Source: Volvox africanus
Taxonomy: Eukaryota; Chlorophyta; Chlorophyceae; Chlamydomonadales; Volvocaceae
Assembly (NCBI GenBank): GCA_030268105.1
Contig: BSDZ01000049.1
Span: forward strand, 1 to 64,000
Direction: 5' to 3'
Length of the DNA: 64,000 bases
Position 1 is the stretch's first letter; every line of letters starts with the position of its first letter. Positions 42,815 to 54,445 of the stretch are shown here, piece by piece. The translations under genes were made by a program, and so were the position numbers. The notes under the pieces were generated by a model. It saw only the letters and a list, made by a program, of their open reading frames with translations, was not told the DNA's origin and searched no databases.

Positions 42815-44756
42815 AGGGCACTGGCCAATCCCGAACAACAGCAGTTTTCCGGGGGTCCATCTGTATGCCACCCTGAGACACTATATGCCCCAGATACTCC
42901 ACCTGAGGTTGCGCCCAGTGGCACTTAGAACGCTTAGCATACAGCTGCTCACGCCGCAGAACCTCAAAGACCAGGCGGAGGTGTTGTAAGTGCTCCTCAC
43001 GGGTCTTTGAAAACACCAGGATATCGTCCAGATAACAGATGACGAATTTGTCGATGTATGGCCTGAAGATGCGGTCCATGACGGCTTGGAACGTTGCAGG
43101 GGCGTTCGTCAGTCCGAAACTAAGGACGGTATATTCAAAATGGCCAAACGGCGTACGGAAAGCCGTTTTAGGGATGTCAGATTCTGCTATACGAATCTGA
43201 TTATACCCCTGCTGGAGGTCAATAGAGCTAAAGAATGCAGAATCTTTTAGCTTATCCAGCAGATCATCGACACGTGGGAGGGGGTAACGGTTCTTAACTG
43301 TTGCGGCATTTAACCCCCTATAGTCAATGCACATTCTCAGAGTCCCATCCTTCTTTCCCACAAACAGAATAGGGGCGGAGTATGGGGATGTGCTTGGCCG
43401 TATCATACCTTTTTTCAGCAGCTCAGTAACCTGTCATTTGACCTCGTCCAGCTCCAAGGGGCTTAGCCGATACATGGGGCGGGAAACGGGTACTGCACCA
43501 GGCACCAAAGGTATGGTGTGATCCACAGGCCGCATTGGAGGCTTACCAGGGACCTCCTGGAATATATCTGCATATTCCTGTAACAGGGCCTCAAGCTCAG
43601 GGTCAGTGGCATCAGCTGGGATAGAAGTTGCATTCAGGTGCAACTTGGGCCGTACTAGTAAAGCATGGGCCCCCTTGCGAATCATGCGAACTGCTGCTTT
43701 TCTGCCAACAACTTCAGGTTCAGTGTGCTGACAGATAGCAGTGGTTGCATAATTAAAGCAAGGCGCAGGTGTCATCTGATCTGGTGGCTGTCCGGCAGTA
43801 GTAAAGGGTACCTTGCAGACTAGATTCCCCTTGCGCAGGCGCAAAGATTTAGCCTCATAGTCAAGGACAGCCCCATACTGTGCTAGCGTGGAAGAACCCA
43901 AGATATACGTGGCAGCGTCAGTTAGCTCAGGCAACACGTATGGGCGGACATTTAACCTTAAAGGACCTGCAGATAGACGAAGATTAACCTGCCCCAAGAT
44001 AGCCTGCTTACCCCTATCAGCAAGGGTAACTTCTGACCAGGAGCATGGGCTAGGTTTCAGGCCAAGCTGCGTAACCACTGAAGCCGAAATGAAATCATCA
44101 CTGGCTCCAGAGTCGGCTAGGGCGGTGAACGTACGACCTGCCGTACTTACGGTGATCAGAGGTACGCCAGCACCTATCAGGGCAGCAGCTTTAGGCAAGC
44201 AGAGAACTGAAATACAGGGTTCAGTCTCAGGCAAGCCCTCCTGAACCGATTTAGGAGCAGCAAACCAGACGTCAACAGAGTATGGGCTTCCAGGGAGTTG
44301 AACAACCTCACCTGCCATATCAAGGCTATGGAAAAGAGCCGTCCCTGGATTAAACCTTAAGACCCGTTGCATTCCCGACAGAAAAGAAGGGTTGCGTCGG
44401 GACACATACTCAGGCAGCAAGATGCATGCTGAGGTATCAGGGTGTTGACGTTTGCATGCCCTAAAGAGAGCGAATTGCTTCTGTAGCTCGCAGAGTGAAG
44501 AGGGAGTGAACAAGATAGTATGCCCACCCAAGTTAGCGGAGGATAGGGGGCGACCTTGAGGCTCAAACAGATTACAAAAGCCATCAAAGCCGGGACGGAC
44601 AGTTCGTGCATCAAAAGAAAAACGTCTCCCTATCACCTGCTCCACTTGGTTTAAAACAGAGGGCAAAAGAGCCCGTACTGCACGGCACTTTGCTACCATC
44701 TGGCCCACAGCAAAGACCCCAGGTGGTGATCCCTCTATACCAACCTGGGCAAGTTC
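42815..44756 (-). pseudogene. pol: A4 pol, 5' part, with nonsense codon
   Basis: Open from the gag TAG through protease (DSGA) to LELDEVK, then TGA (complement of 43434-43436) replaces the CGA Arg codon of the other copies, a C-to-T change in a CpG. After it the frame reopens through RT (YLDD) to residue 632 where A3 is inserted. A4 therefore cannot make RT even without A3. Confidence 0.9.
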
Positions 44757-46153
44757 CTAGTGGTCCTTACCCTTATTTTTCTCCGCCCCTAGCATTGGGC
44801 AGGAGTCAACCCTATGTTGGTCGGAACCGCAACGGAGGCACATCCCATGTTGTTTACGAAAATGGAACTCCCGTCTAGTACATTTGAATGTGGTTAAATA
44901 TTCCGCTAGGTTCTGCTTGGGCCCCTTCTTCTGCACGTGGCCCCCTTTTGGGGCCAAGTGCCTCCCCTGCTGTCCGCCGCCCCTCTTAGACTTACCGGCG
45001 CCCTTAACCTGCCGCGGCTGATCCTCGTGCCCGGTGATGCCTGGACGAACGGATGCAGCCCGCGGTTTTTTGGTCGGGGGCGCCGGGGTCTCCTCGTCAG
45101 GGTCGTCGCAGGCCATATCCTGTACCGACAGCATGTTCATTTTGGGACGGGCCAGTTTGTCAGATTCCCGTCGGGCCAGTAACCTAAGTTCAGCTCCCAG
45201 GGAGAACTGAACCAAGTCTGTATATGACTTAAAGGTTTTACCCGACAGGTCAGTTGCACAGTCCCCACTAAGGTCGGATGAGAGGCCCTGCTGAAACCAA
45301 AACACACGCTCACTATCAGACAGGTCCGCAATGGGCGTGACAAGAGCCTCAAAGCGGCTCTGATAGGCAGAGACAGTTTCTCCAGGGCGCATGCGATATT
45401 TGCCAGCATTTAATTTCAGGCGTGCCTCAGTGTCACGTGACTGGACCTGGGGTGCAAAACGGACAAGCAGTGCTTCTAGCAGTTCCTCAGATGTATAAGA
45501 ATCCCTTGCGTTAGTCCATTGATCGTGCCATAATCTTGCCGCGCCTTCAAAGGCAGTGGCCAAGAAAAGACGGCGCGTAGAGTCCTGTTGACCCCCACGG
45601 GCTGTGGCAAAGTAGTTCCTAACATTACGGACAAAGGCCCGTGTTAGAGGCGCAGCAACTCGTCCTAAATCAGAAAGCTTAACATCCATAGGGATATTCA
45701 GCTTAGGCACTGCGATCGCTATTTTTATCACCTCATCCTCATGTCCAGTATGAGGAGGCCCAGGTGGCCTGGCAGAGGTGCCCGCAACAGCAGCACAAGT
45801 TGTTGCGGCAGCAGCGGGAGCCATCCCAGGAATATCCACGGCACCAGGTGTCAAATGGTTTGACACTACAGCAGGGCCATGAACATAAAAAGGGGATGGG
45901 GCATAAATAGGTGATGTAGGTGCCTCAGGGGATGCTGTGCCGCCTTGCCTGGGAATAGGTGAAGGCTGGTTCGGAAGGTCGATGCCACCTGCCACAGCAG
46001 CATTTGGTGGCTGTGTCAACCTAGAGAGCCATTCCCACCTATTCGCTTGGCTAGCATTAGCAGCAATCCGGCCAACAAACTGAAAGGTGTTGGCAGCAAG
46101 AGCCGAGACAGCATTCGCTAAGTTCGAGGCTTGCATATTGTATGCCTGAAAGC
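44757..46153 (-). CDS. gag: A4 Gag, main exon
   Basis: 459-residue ORF from ATG 46136 to TAG 44757-44759, same as A1 and A2, including the capsid segment 45120-45731. A possible Gag donor for A3. Confidence 0.9.
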
Positions 46154-46340
46154 CTAACAGATCGAACTGCGAGTGACTGTTCTGGCGAAAGGCAAAGCAA
46201 AGGCAAGGACCAGGGCCTACCCAACGCTTGGATGCCTTCGATGAACTTCAAAAATTTTGAAGTCCGCGCATGAAGTTGATTTGCGATGGATCGGAGTGAC
46301 TGGGCAGAAGTGCCGCTCCGACGGGTCTGAGGTGTTGACA

Positions 46341-46690
46341 CTGCAGAAGCACTCACGGTGGTTGGAACAAACACAATACCTTTCAAGTAATAGAGATATA
46401 TATGTATTAGTGAAAGCCGAAGTGAATTCACGAAGTCGACTCCTCGTTGGATTCAATGCGAAGGTTAGTACCCGCAACTACAGGGATTCCTCAGCAAAAC
46501 TGCAATACAAGTTCTAGATAGAAAGCAGTGTTGCAGGAAGATATTACCTAACAGAGAAGGCAGAATTGTCTAGGTCGCGAGCCACGTTGACCGCGACTAA
46601 CTTAGAGATTGACTTTAACAGAAAGCACAGCCAAACTCACAGAGAGCAGGTTCTAAGTGTCACTAGACTAATTTCGTGAATATTACAGAC
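46341..46690 (-). other. Gag intron 1 of A4
   Basis: 350 bp with the same splice boundaries as A1 and A2. Exon 2 is 46221-46340, exon 1 is 46691-46790. Confidence 0.72.
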
Positions 46691-46937
46691 CGGTGGTAGC
46701 CGCAGCGAAAATGGCGGCGCTCAGCTCCTCAGGCAATGTCTCCATGTCCAGAGGGATGTCGGCAGGAGGAAGATCGTGGTCGATGTCCATTTATAAAAGG
46801 GCAGCTTGAGTGGCTTGAGCGCGTTGCGCGGTTAGAGTGGCTTGAGCAGTTACCACAGAAAGACTTGAGAAGGCTTGAACGATTTCAGCGGAAGACTTGA
46901 CGAGACGTCCCAGGGAGGAACAGTCTCGATACCAGCT

Positions 46938-47360
46938 TGTTGTATATGGTACCCACGAAGGGTGGTATCAAAAGATACCGGTTGTTGTGCCAGAGCCCGA
47001 TTAAGTAGAGCCGCCGACTAGGTCGTACTTGAGAGACCATAAGGCCTCGAACCGGGCGTGACCTTCAGAAGTCACCACTACAACCGGAGATTCAGTGAAC
47101 CAGGAACCAGATGTTCCACCATTTACCATTCAGGCGGTAAATGGCCCATTCCATACAGGTTATGGAGTAACCGACAGGTTCTGATGTTTCAGGAAGTCGG
47201 TTAGTATTGGTCATCGACAGCCGAGACCAAATCCACAAATCGAATGCCAGATGGAAACATGAAACAGTTAATATGATAATTAAATATATTATATTATAAA
47301 ATAATAAACAGATAATTATTATATCTTAATGAATTACCGAAATGCATTAAGGATACAACA
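46938..47360 (-). repeat. LTR-A, 5' LTR of A4
   Basis: 423 bp; T at index 244, A at index 372. Confidence 0.95.
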
Positions 47361-48539
47361 ATAAACCCCCTGCAAAGCCTATCCCAACCGTCTCAAAACA
47401 TGGCAGGCTGACCAAATCTCTAAAGTTACCCTCCAGGCCTCCCCTACCATCACTCGCTAATAGGGCTGGGTTGCCCCAGAGAGGGGCATTGAAGACCCAG
47501 GAGCCTGGGTCTACCTGCATTTAGTCCACATTAATTGACAGGGACAGGTTGTCAAAGGCACTCAACATATGCTCCAAGGTTGGACCTTCTTGCTGGCACG
47601 CACAATCTACTTGCCACGGCCCTGCTGATTCCCCCCTATTCACGGAGGTACAGAGCTTATATATTAGCTTATAGACTCGGTTTGGGTAGGCCCGGCTGTC
47701 ACGGTCGTGTAAACAAGTTATAACGCACGCCCGTCATAAGCCCCACAAAGGAAATGGGCTCTGCTCACGCGTCACGCAATAACAACATATTCCATTGCTC
47801 ACACCAAATCTTCCTCTTCATTTTCCCTTCGTGTTGAATTTGATGCCTGGCGCGAACCCCAAGCTATCGCGGCTATGAGCTATCGCGGCGCAGGGACAAA
47901 CATGAAACTCTGCAAAATCTCTACAGTGTTTTGTTTACAATTGAGAAGGAAAAAGTGCATTTGAGAAGGAAAAGATACAAGAGATACAACCCGGTGCCAC
48001 GGTGGGAAAATGGTGAATATCACGTGTGAAATGTGAAATACACTCCGCCAGTATTAGTATAGTCCTGGATGTATTTACAATTATTATATAATGTATATGA
48101 TTACAATACGCCGGAAACTGATGTAAGAAATAAATATAGGCCTTATACCGTATTGTAATACGGTAGCAGCCCTGCCGTACAGTGTGTCGTCAGCCGCGGC
48201 GCCGCTGCCTTTGGCCTTGCTCTCCTCGCCCTCACCCTCGCCAACCTAACATTCAACGGAGGGCGCGATCAGGGCCAAGTAAGAACGCCCCCTCGACCAC
48301 AAACCTAGCAGCACGCCCGCCCGCGGATCTACCGCCCTCCAGCCGTCCTCGCCTTCAGCTATGCTGGACCAGTCCATGCATCAGAACACGCAGCTCGGTC
48401 GGTCAGCGGCGCCACCAACACACGTCAAAACACACACGCGCTTCCCCTTCCCCCCTCCCCTTTTTTGTAGGTGGGAAAGCGCGAGAAACCGTGAAAGACT
48501 AACCGAACCAAAGTCTTCCAGTCGGCCCCCTTCCCTCGC

Positions 48540-48629
48540 CTCCTCCCACACCACGCCACACTTGGGGCCATTGACGTAGTGCACCTCGTCGAACACCAAC
48601 ACCTCCACATCCCGGATGATGTCGGCTCC
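48540..48629 (-). pseudogene. SKI2/MTR4-type helicase exon, S3 copy
   Basis: Same exon and flanks as in S1. Confidence 0.62.
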
Positions 48630-48886
48630 CTACCAGGCGGGGGAAGGAACGACGGGAAAGGGGCCATGGGAGGAAGGGAGGGAGGTCCAGGGAGGGAGGG
48701 AGGGGTAGTAGGATGTGTAGACTTGGGTAGTAAGACAGGAAGGCGGGATGGTGGTGGTGATGAGTGGATTGTGAAGAGTGAAGTGGGAAGGGGAGGGGTT
48801 GAGCATGCGGACGCGCCAGGGAGGGCCAACTAGGAGGCAGAGCGCAGGTGGGTTGGCCGAGGGGCTGCAGCCCCCAAACCGCACCT

Positions 48887-49639
48887 TTACTCATCACCAC
48901 CCATCTGAAAGCCATCAGGGAAGGCCGCCTTAATGTCTTCATACTTCAGGACCACGGAGCACTCCCACTGCACCAGATCCTGCAGGGCCGGCGTAATAAT
49001 GGACGCGACCTCCTCCACCTCCGCGTCCAGTTCGTCCACGTCGCGGAAGTGCACCTCCTTGTTGCGGACGGTCACCATCTTGTCCGCGCGGCTGATGAAC
49101 TGAGCGGCCGTCACGCCCAGCGCGGCTGCGGCGTCTTTAACGCCCTTGTCCGACTCGCCACGCTTTGTGAAGCGTGTGCACCTGGTGACCTTGAACTCCT
49201 TCCCGTCCGCAATGAGCAAAATTTGAGTCGCGGTGTTTCGCACCCGCTTCACGTTAGCCTTGGCGTGCATCTGCTCCATCTCATTTTTCAGCATCTGGTT
49301 AGCCTTGGCGTGCATCTTCTTCATCTGCTCCATCTCATTTTTCAGCATCTGGTTATCCTTTTTCAGCATCTCGATATCTGCACTCTGCGCATCAAGCTGT
49401 TTCAGCACGACTGGTGCGCTGACGTGCACCACGATGTCCCGCACAAGCTTGCGACCGTCGGTGTCCCGGTTTTCAATTTTTTCCCCGGTCGCAAAGTAAA
49501 CCGAGCTGACGGCGAACTCAGTTCCAAAGGTCCGTGTAGCTTCGTTAACGGCCCCCTGAATTGCTGGGCCCATGTTTGCTTTTCCACCTAACTGTATCGT
49601 AAGGATAGGATATATTGAGCAGACGGACACCGACAGCAT
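48887..49639 (-). CDS. Unrecognised coiled-coil protein gene (S3 copy)
   Basis: 228 residues from ATG 49573, or 250 from the upstream ATG; keeps the longer repeat form found in S1. The S3 breakpoint lies only ~35 bp upstream of the longer start, so its promoter region is gone and replaced by pol sequence. One substitution gives LVQWEC for LAQWEC. Confidence 0.55.
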   Translation of the reverse strand: MLSVSVCSIYPILTIQLGGKANMGPAIQGAVNEATRTFGTEFAVSSVYFATGEKIENRDTDGRKLVRDIVVHVSAPVVLKQLDAQSADIEMLKKDNQMLKNEMEQMKKMHAKANQMLKNEMEQMHAKANVKRVRNTATQILLIADGKEFKVTRCTRFTKRGESDKGVKDAAAALGVTAAQFISRADKMVTVRNKEVHFRDVDELDAEVEEVASIITPALQDLVQWECSVVLKYEDIKAAFPDGFQMGGDE

Positions 49640-49674
49640 ATCGGTACGTTTCAAGGAGGCCGTCCCATAGGAGC

Positions 49675-49690
49675 TTAGGGTCCCTTAGTG
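49675..49690. other. Rearrangement junction S3 / A pol
   Basis: S3 stops at GGAGCT; about a dozen bases (TAGGGTCCCTTA) of unclear origin follow, then pol begins at GTGAACGTGACG. The intact pol has AGCTGGCCCTT before the same GTGAACG, so AGCT may be microhomology with a short filler or local divergence. Confidence 0.7.
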
Positions 49691-51435
49691 AACGTGACGT
49701 CCTTTTTGGACTTGTTATAATAGTCCATAGCCCGTTGCTGTGCAGCTTCCAGGCAAGCTTTAGCGTCAGTTAGACGGGACACAAAAGACTTAGCAAACGT
49801 TTTTGCAGCTGGGACATTTACGTCCAACTCCCGCCAAACAGGCAAAGCAGGGTTAAAACCGTAATTCAGGAAAAACGGACTATTACCAATGGACCGGTTA
49901 GTAGCGTTATTAATGGCAAACTCAGCAGCGGCTAGGTAGGTATCCCATGCAGTAGGGGTGCGTCCTGCAAAGTTACGGAGCATATCACCCAGGACACGGT
50001 TAACACGCTCTGTTTGCCCATCAGATTGGGGGTGGTAGGCGGTGGACAGGTTCACCCGCATTCCTACCAGAGTCCCCAGGGCGCCCCAAAACTTACTTGC
50101 AAATTGAGTGCCGCGGTCAGATACCACGGACTTGGGGACCCCATGCAAACGTACCACATTGTCGAAAAATAGACGGGCCGTTTGCTCAGCTGTGCAGGAT
50201 GATGTCGTGGGGGCCAGGTGGACCATCTTGGTGAAACGGTCGACCAGGACCAGCACGGCATCGTATCCTCCCTCAGTTTTGGGCAGCGCAACAATAAAGT
50301 CCATAGAGACGCTTTCCCACGGAGCGTCAGGAATAGGAAGAGGTTGGAGATGCCCATGTGCTTTACCAGACTGGGCCTTATTGCGCTGGCACAGGTCGCA
50401 ACAGAGGACATAATTTTCGGTGTCCTTAGCCATGCGGGGCCACCAGAATTGACGCCGCAAAAGCTCTAGTAACCGCGTGCAGCCAGGATGCCCAGCAAGA
50501 GGGCCGTCATGAAAACGTGAGAGAAGTTCACGACGTAATGAATCGTCGTTAGGTACGACAATCTGACGGTGGGATCCTTCCGATCGGATCCATAAGCCAT
50601 GCTCCTGTACCAAGTGCCCTGTGTTGTTGTGAATTGTGAACCACGGGTCGGCTGCATAAGCCTGTTTCAAGCGCTTGGTAAAATCGGAGGGCACGAAGTT
50701 AGGTTTTGCCTGAGACCTACTCCGTGTGCTTACCGCCAGAATGGCTGCATGCAGTGAGGGGTGCCTACTGAGAGCATCAGCTATGTTAAGTGAGCCGCTC
50801 AGGTACTCCCAATCAAAGTTAAACCGTGCCAGGTATTCCATCCAGCGGGCCTGGCGTTGGTTAAGGGAGGGCACACCTTGCAGAAATGTAAGGGGTTTGT
50901 GATCAGTCTTGAGGGCAAAAGGCCGGCCCTCAAGGTAACATCGCCATTCCTTCAAGGCATGTAGGACCGCCAGAAATTCCTGTTCCCCAGTGGTATAACG
51001 GGTTTCAGCCCCCGAAAACTTCTTACTCGTGTATGCAATGGGGCGTCCCTGCTGCAACAGAACTGCCCCCGTCCCATGTATAGATGCATCAGTTATGACC
51101 TCTACACGGAACGGCAATGAGTAGTCAGGGAAGTGCAGGAGAATATCATCAGAGATAGCACGCTTCAAAGCATCAAAAGCTTCTTGGCATGCGGGGGTCC
51201 AGGCCTCAGGTGAAGAGAAGGCTCCCTTACGTGTGAGGTTTGTTAGCGGTGCAGCAATGACTGAGTAGCGCTCTATGAACTTACGAAAGTAGTTGGTCAG
51301 GCCCAAAAACTTACGCAGTTCCTGAAGGTTGGTGTTGTATATGGTACCCACGAAGGGTGGTATCAAAAGATACCGGTTGTTGTGCCAGAGCCCGATTAAG
51401 TAGAGCCGCCGACTAGGTCGTACTTGAGAGACCAT
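49675..51435 (-). pseudogene. LTR-initiated RNase H-integrase ORF, 3' truncated (586 aa)
   Basis: Starts at the ATG in LTR 51333-51755, joins pol at residue 633 and runs through RNase H and the full integrase core, but breaks off at the S3 junction after TFTKG, before the GPY module and chromodomain. It has private substitutions near 49773-49812, so it comes from a copy not otherwise in the window. Confidence 0.8.
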
Positions 51436-51755
51436 AAGGCCTCGAACCGGGCGTGACCTTCAGAAGTCACCACTACAACCGGAAATTCAGTGAACCAGGA
51501 ACCAGATGTTCCACCATTTACCATTCAGGCGGTAAATGGCCCATTCCATACAGGTTATGGAGTAACCGACAGGTTCGGATGTTTCAGGAAGTCGGTTAGT
51601 ATTGGTCGTCGACAGCCGAGACCAAATCCACAAATCGAATGCCAGATGGAAACATGAAACAGTTAATATGATAATTAAATATATTATATTATAAAATAAT
51701 AAACGGATAATTATTATATCTTAATGAATTACCGAAATGCATTAAGGATACAACA
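51333..51755 (-). repeat. LTR-A (unit)
   Basis: 423 bp, G at indices 244 and 372, plus the GGAAATTC variant shared with 292-714 and 53954-54376. Confidence 0.95.
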
Positions 51756-53953
51756 ATTGTTCCCCCTCTAGATGCAGCGTCCCGATGCATAAGAAGAGAG
51801 CAGACAGGTTGAAGTAGGACAGCGTCAGAGAGGTCCGTCCTTAGACTGTGCCCGCAGCCTAGCTTCATCAAGCAGGGGTTTCATGTCAGGGGTGAAGTTA
51901 CGTGCCGGTTCCCAGCTATTGTGCTCAGATGAATACCCAGACCATTTAACCAGGTACTCATGCACATTGCGCTTACGCCTGCCCTTGCCAACACGTCGTG
52001 CACGATAATCTAGGATACGTTCGACAGCATACAGGGTCTGCTTACCCGATAACCAGGTAGAGGGATTAGCTTCCGTAACAGGAGGGATGCTATCGTTAGC
52101 CTCAGGCAGAGTACCCCGATATGGACGTACGAGAGATACATGAAATGTGGGATGAATGCGTAGGTCAGATGGGAGTTGTAACTCTACAGCCACCGACCCT
52201 ACCATGCGTACGACAGGATAAGGCCCCACAAAGCGCGGTAATAACTTGCGAGACCCATCAGCCAGGGAACGAAGGTTCTTCGTGCTCAACATAACCAGCT
52301 GGCCCTTGGTGAACGTGACGTCCTTTTTGGACTTGTTATAATAGTCCATAGCCCGTTGCTGTGCAGCTTCCAGGCAAGCTTTAGCGTCAGTTAGTCGGGA
52401 CACGAAAGACTTAGCAAACGTTTTTGCAGCTGGAACATTTACATCCAACTCCCGCCAAACAGGCAAAGCAGGGTTAAAACCGTAATTCAGGAAAAACGGA
52501 CTATTACCAATGGACCGGTTAGTAGCGTTATTAATGGCAAACTCAGCAGCGGCTAGGTAGGTATCCCATGCAGTAGGGGTGCGTCCTGCAAAGTTACGGA
52601 GCATATCACCCAGGACACGGTTAACACGCTCTGTTTGCCCATCAGATTGGGGGTGGTAGGCGGTGGACAGGTTCACCCGCATTCCTACCAGAGTCCCCAG
52701 GGCGCCCCAAAACTTACTTGCAAATTGAGTGCCGCGGTCAGATACCACGGACTTGGGGACCCCATGCAAACGTACCACATTGTCGAAAAATAGACGGGCC
52801 GTTTGCTCAGCTGTGCAGGATGATGTCGTGGGGGCCAGGTGGACCATCTTGGTGAAACGGTCGACCAGGACCAGCACGGCATCGTATCCTCCCTCAGTTT
52901 TGGGCAGCGCAACAATAAAGTCCATAGAGACGCTTTCCCACGGAGCGTCAGGAATAGGAAGAGGTTGGAGATGCCCATGTGCTTTACCAGACTGGGCCTT
53001 ATTGCGCTGGCACAGGTCGCAACAGAGGACATAATTTTCGGTGTCCTTAGCCATGCGGGGCCACCAGAATTGACGCCGCAAAAGCTCTAGTAACCGCGTG
53101 CAGCCAGGATGCCCAGCAAGAGGGCCGTCATGAAAACGTGAGAGAAGTTCACGACGTAATGAATCGTCGTTAGGTACGACAATCTGACGGTGGGATCCTT
53201 CCGATCGGATCCATAAGCCATGCTCCTGTACCAAGTGCCCCGTGTTGTTGTGAATTGTGAACCACGGGTCGGCTGCATAAGCCTGTTTCAAACGCTTGGT
53301 AAAATCGGAGGGCACGAAGTTAGGTTTTGCCTGAGACCTACTCCGTGTGCTTACCGCCAGAATGGCTGCATGCAGTGAGGGGTGCCTACTGAGAGCATCA
53401 GCTATGTTAAGTGAGCCGCTCAGGTACTCCCAATCAAAGTTAAACCGTGCCAGGTATTCCATCCAGCGGGCCTGGCGTTGGTTAAGGGAGGGCACACCTT
53501 GCAGAAACGTAAGGGGTTTGTGATCAGTCTTGAGGGCAAAAGGCCGGCCCTCAAGGTAACATCGCCATTCCTTCAAGGCATGTAGGACCGCCAGAAATTC
53601 CTGTTCCCCAGTGGTATAACGGGTTTCAGCCCCCGAAAACTTCTTACTCGTGTATGCAATGGGGCGTCCCTGCTGCAACAGAACTGCCCCCGTCCCATGT
53701 ATAGATGCATCAGTTATGACCTCTACACGGAACGGCAATGAGTAGTCAGGGAAGTGCAGGAGAATATCATCAGAGATAGCACGCTTCAAAGCATCAAAAG
53801 CTTCTTGGCATGCGGGGGTCCAGGCCTCAGGTGAAGAGAAGGCTCCCTTACGTGTGAGGTTTGTTAGCGGTGCAGCAATGACTGAGTAGCGCTCTATGAA
53901 CTTACGAAAGTAGTTGGTCAGGCCCAAAAACTTACGCAGTTCCTGAAGGTTGG
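51333..53953 (-). repeat. 2,621-bp tandem unit: LTR-A plus pol 3' part
   Basis: LTR 51333-51755, polypurine tract, pol residues 633-1340, ending at GTTGG 53949-53953, where the next LTR starts. Same length and content as 33984-36604. Unequal crossing-over between A4 and nested A3 would create exactly this unit. Confidence 0.9.
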
Positions 53954-54056
53954 TGTTGTATATGGTACCCACGAAGGGTGGTATCAAAAGATACCGGTTG
54001 TTGTGCCAGAGCCCGATTAAGTAGAGCCGCCGACTAGGTCGTACTTGAGAGACCAT
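51825..54056 (-). CDS. LTR-initiated RNase H-integrase-chromodomain ORF (743 aa), second complete copy
   Basis: Same organisation as 34476-36707: ATG in LTR 53954-54376, LTR-derived leader peptide, then pol residues 633-1340 to TGA. Catalytic residues and chromodomain are intact. Variants LNQRQ and NRSIGN match the GTTGG-site lineage. Confidence 0.75.
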   Translation of the reverse strand: MVSQVRPSRRLYLIGLWHNNRYLLIPPFVGTIYNTNLQELRKFLGLTNYFRKFIERYSVIAAPLTNLTRKGAFSSPEAWTPACQEAFDALKRAISDDILLHFPDYSLPFRVEVITDASIHGTGAVLLQQGRPIAYTSKKFSGAETRYTTGEQEFLAVLHALKEWRCYLEGRPFALKTDHKPLTFLQGVPSLNQRQARWMEYLARFNFDWEYLSGSLNIADALSRHPSLHAAILAVSTRSRSQAKPNFVPSDFTKRLKQAYAADPWFTIHNNTGHLVQEHGLWIRSEGSHRQIVVPNDDSLRRELLSRFHDGPLAGHPGCTRLLELLRRQFWWPRMAKDTENYVLCCDLCQRNKAQSGKAHGHLQPLPIPDAPWESVSMDFIVALPKTEGGYDAVLVLVDRFTKMVHLAPTTSSCTAEQTARLFFDNVVRLHGVPKSVVSDRGTQFASKFWGALGTLVGMRVNLSTAYHPQSDGQTERVNRVLGDMLRNFAGRTPTAWDTYLAAAEFAINNATNRSIGNSPFFLNYGFNPALPVWRELDVNVPAAKTFAKSFVSRLTDAKACLEAAQQRAMDYYNKSKKDVTFTKGQLVMLSTKNLRSLADGSRKLLPRFVGPYPVVRMVGSVAVELQLPSDLRIHPTFHVSLVRPYRGTLPEANDSIPPVTEANPSTWLSGKQTLYAVERILDYRARRVGKGRRKRNVHEYLVKWSGYSSEHNSWEPARNFTPDMKPLLDEARLRAQSKDGPL

Positions 54057-54376
54057 AAGGCCTCGAACCGGGCGTGACCTTCAGAAGTCACCACTACAAC
54101 CGGAAATTCAGTGAACCAGGAACCAGATGTTCCACCATTTACCATTCAGGCGGTAAATGGCCCATTCCATACAGGTTATGGAGTAACCGACAGGTTCGGA
54201 TGTTTCAGGAAGTCGGTTAGTATTGGTCGTCGACAGCCGAGACCAAATCCACAAATCGAATGCCAGATGGAAACATGAAACAGTTAATATGATAATTAAA
54301 TATATTATATTATAAAATAATAAACGGATAATTATTATATCTTAATGAATTACCGAAATGCATTAAGGATACAACA
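53954..54376 (-). repeat. LTR-A, 3' LTR of A6
   Basis: 423 bp, counterpart of 292-714. Confidence 0.95.
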
Positions 54377-54445
54377 ATTGTTCCCCCTCTAGATGCAGCG
54401 TCCCGATGCATAAGAAGAGAGCAGACAGGTTGAAGTAGGACAGCG

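Larger units (their letters stand above)
33984..47360 (-). mobile_element. Element A4: chromovirus interrupted by nested A3
   Basis: 3' LTR 33984-34406, 5' LTR 46938-47360, flanked by ATAAA (33979-33983 and 47361-47365), the same target and flanks as A2. A3 is inserted in the same orientation in pol. Gag is complete. The 5' part of pol carries a TGA nonsense codon. Confidence 0.95.
47361..49675. repeat. Spacer S3, truncated
   Basis: Copy of the first 2.3 kb of S1, ending at CATAGGAGCT. Contains helicase exon, quadruplex tract and coiled-coil gene. No recognisable gene in 47361-48539. Confidence 0.9.
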
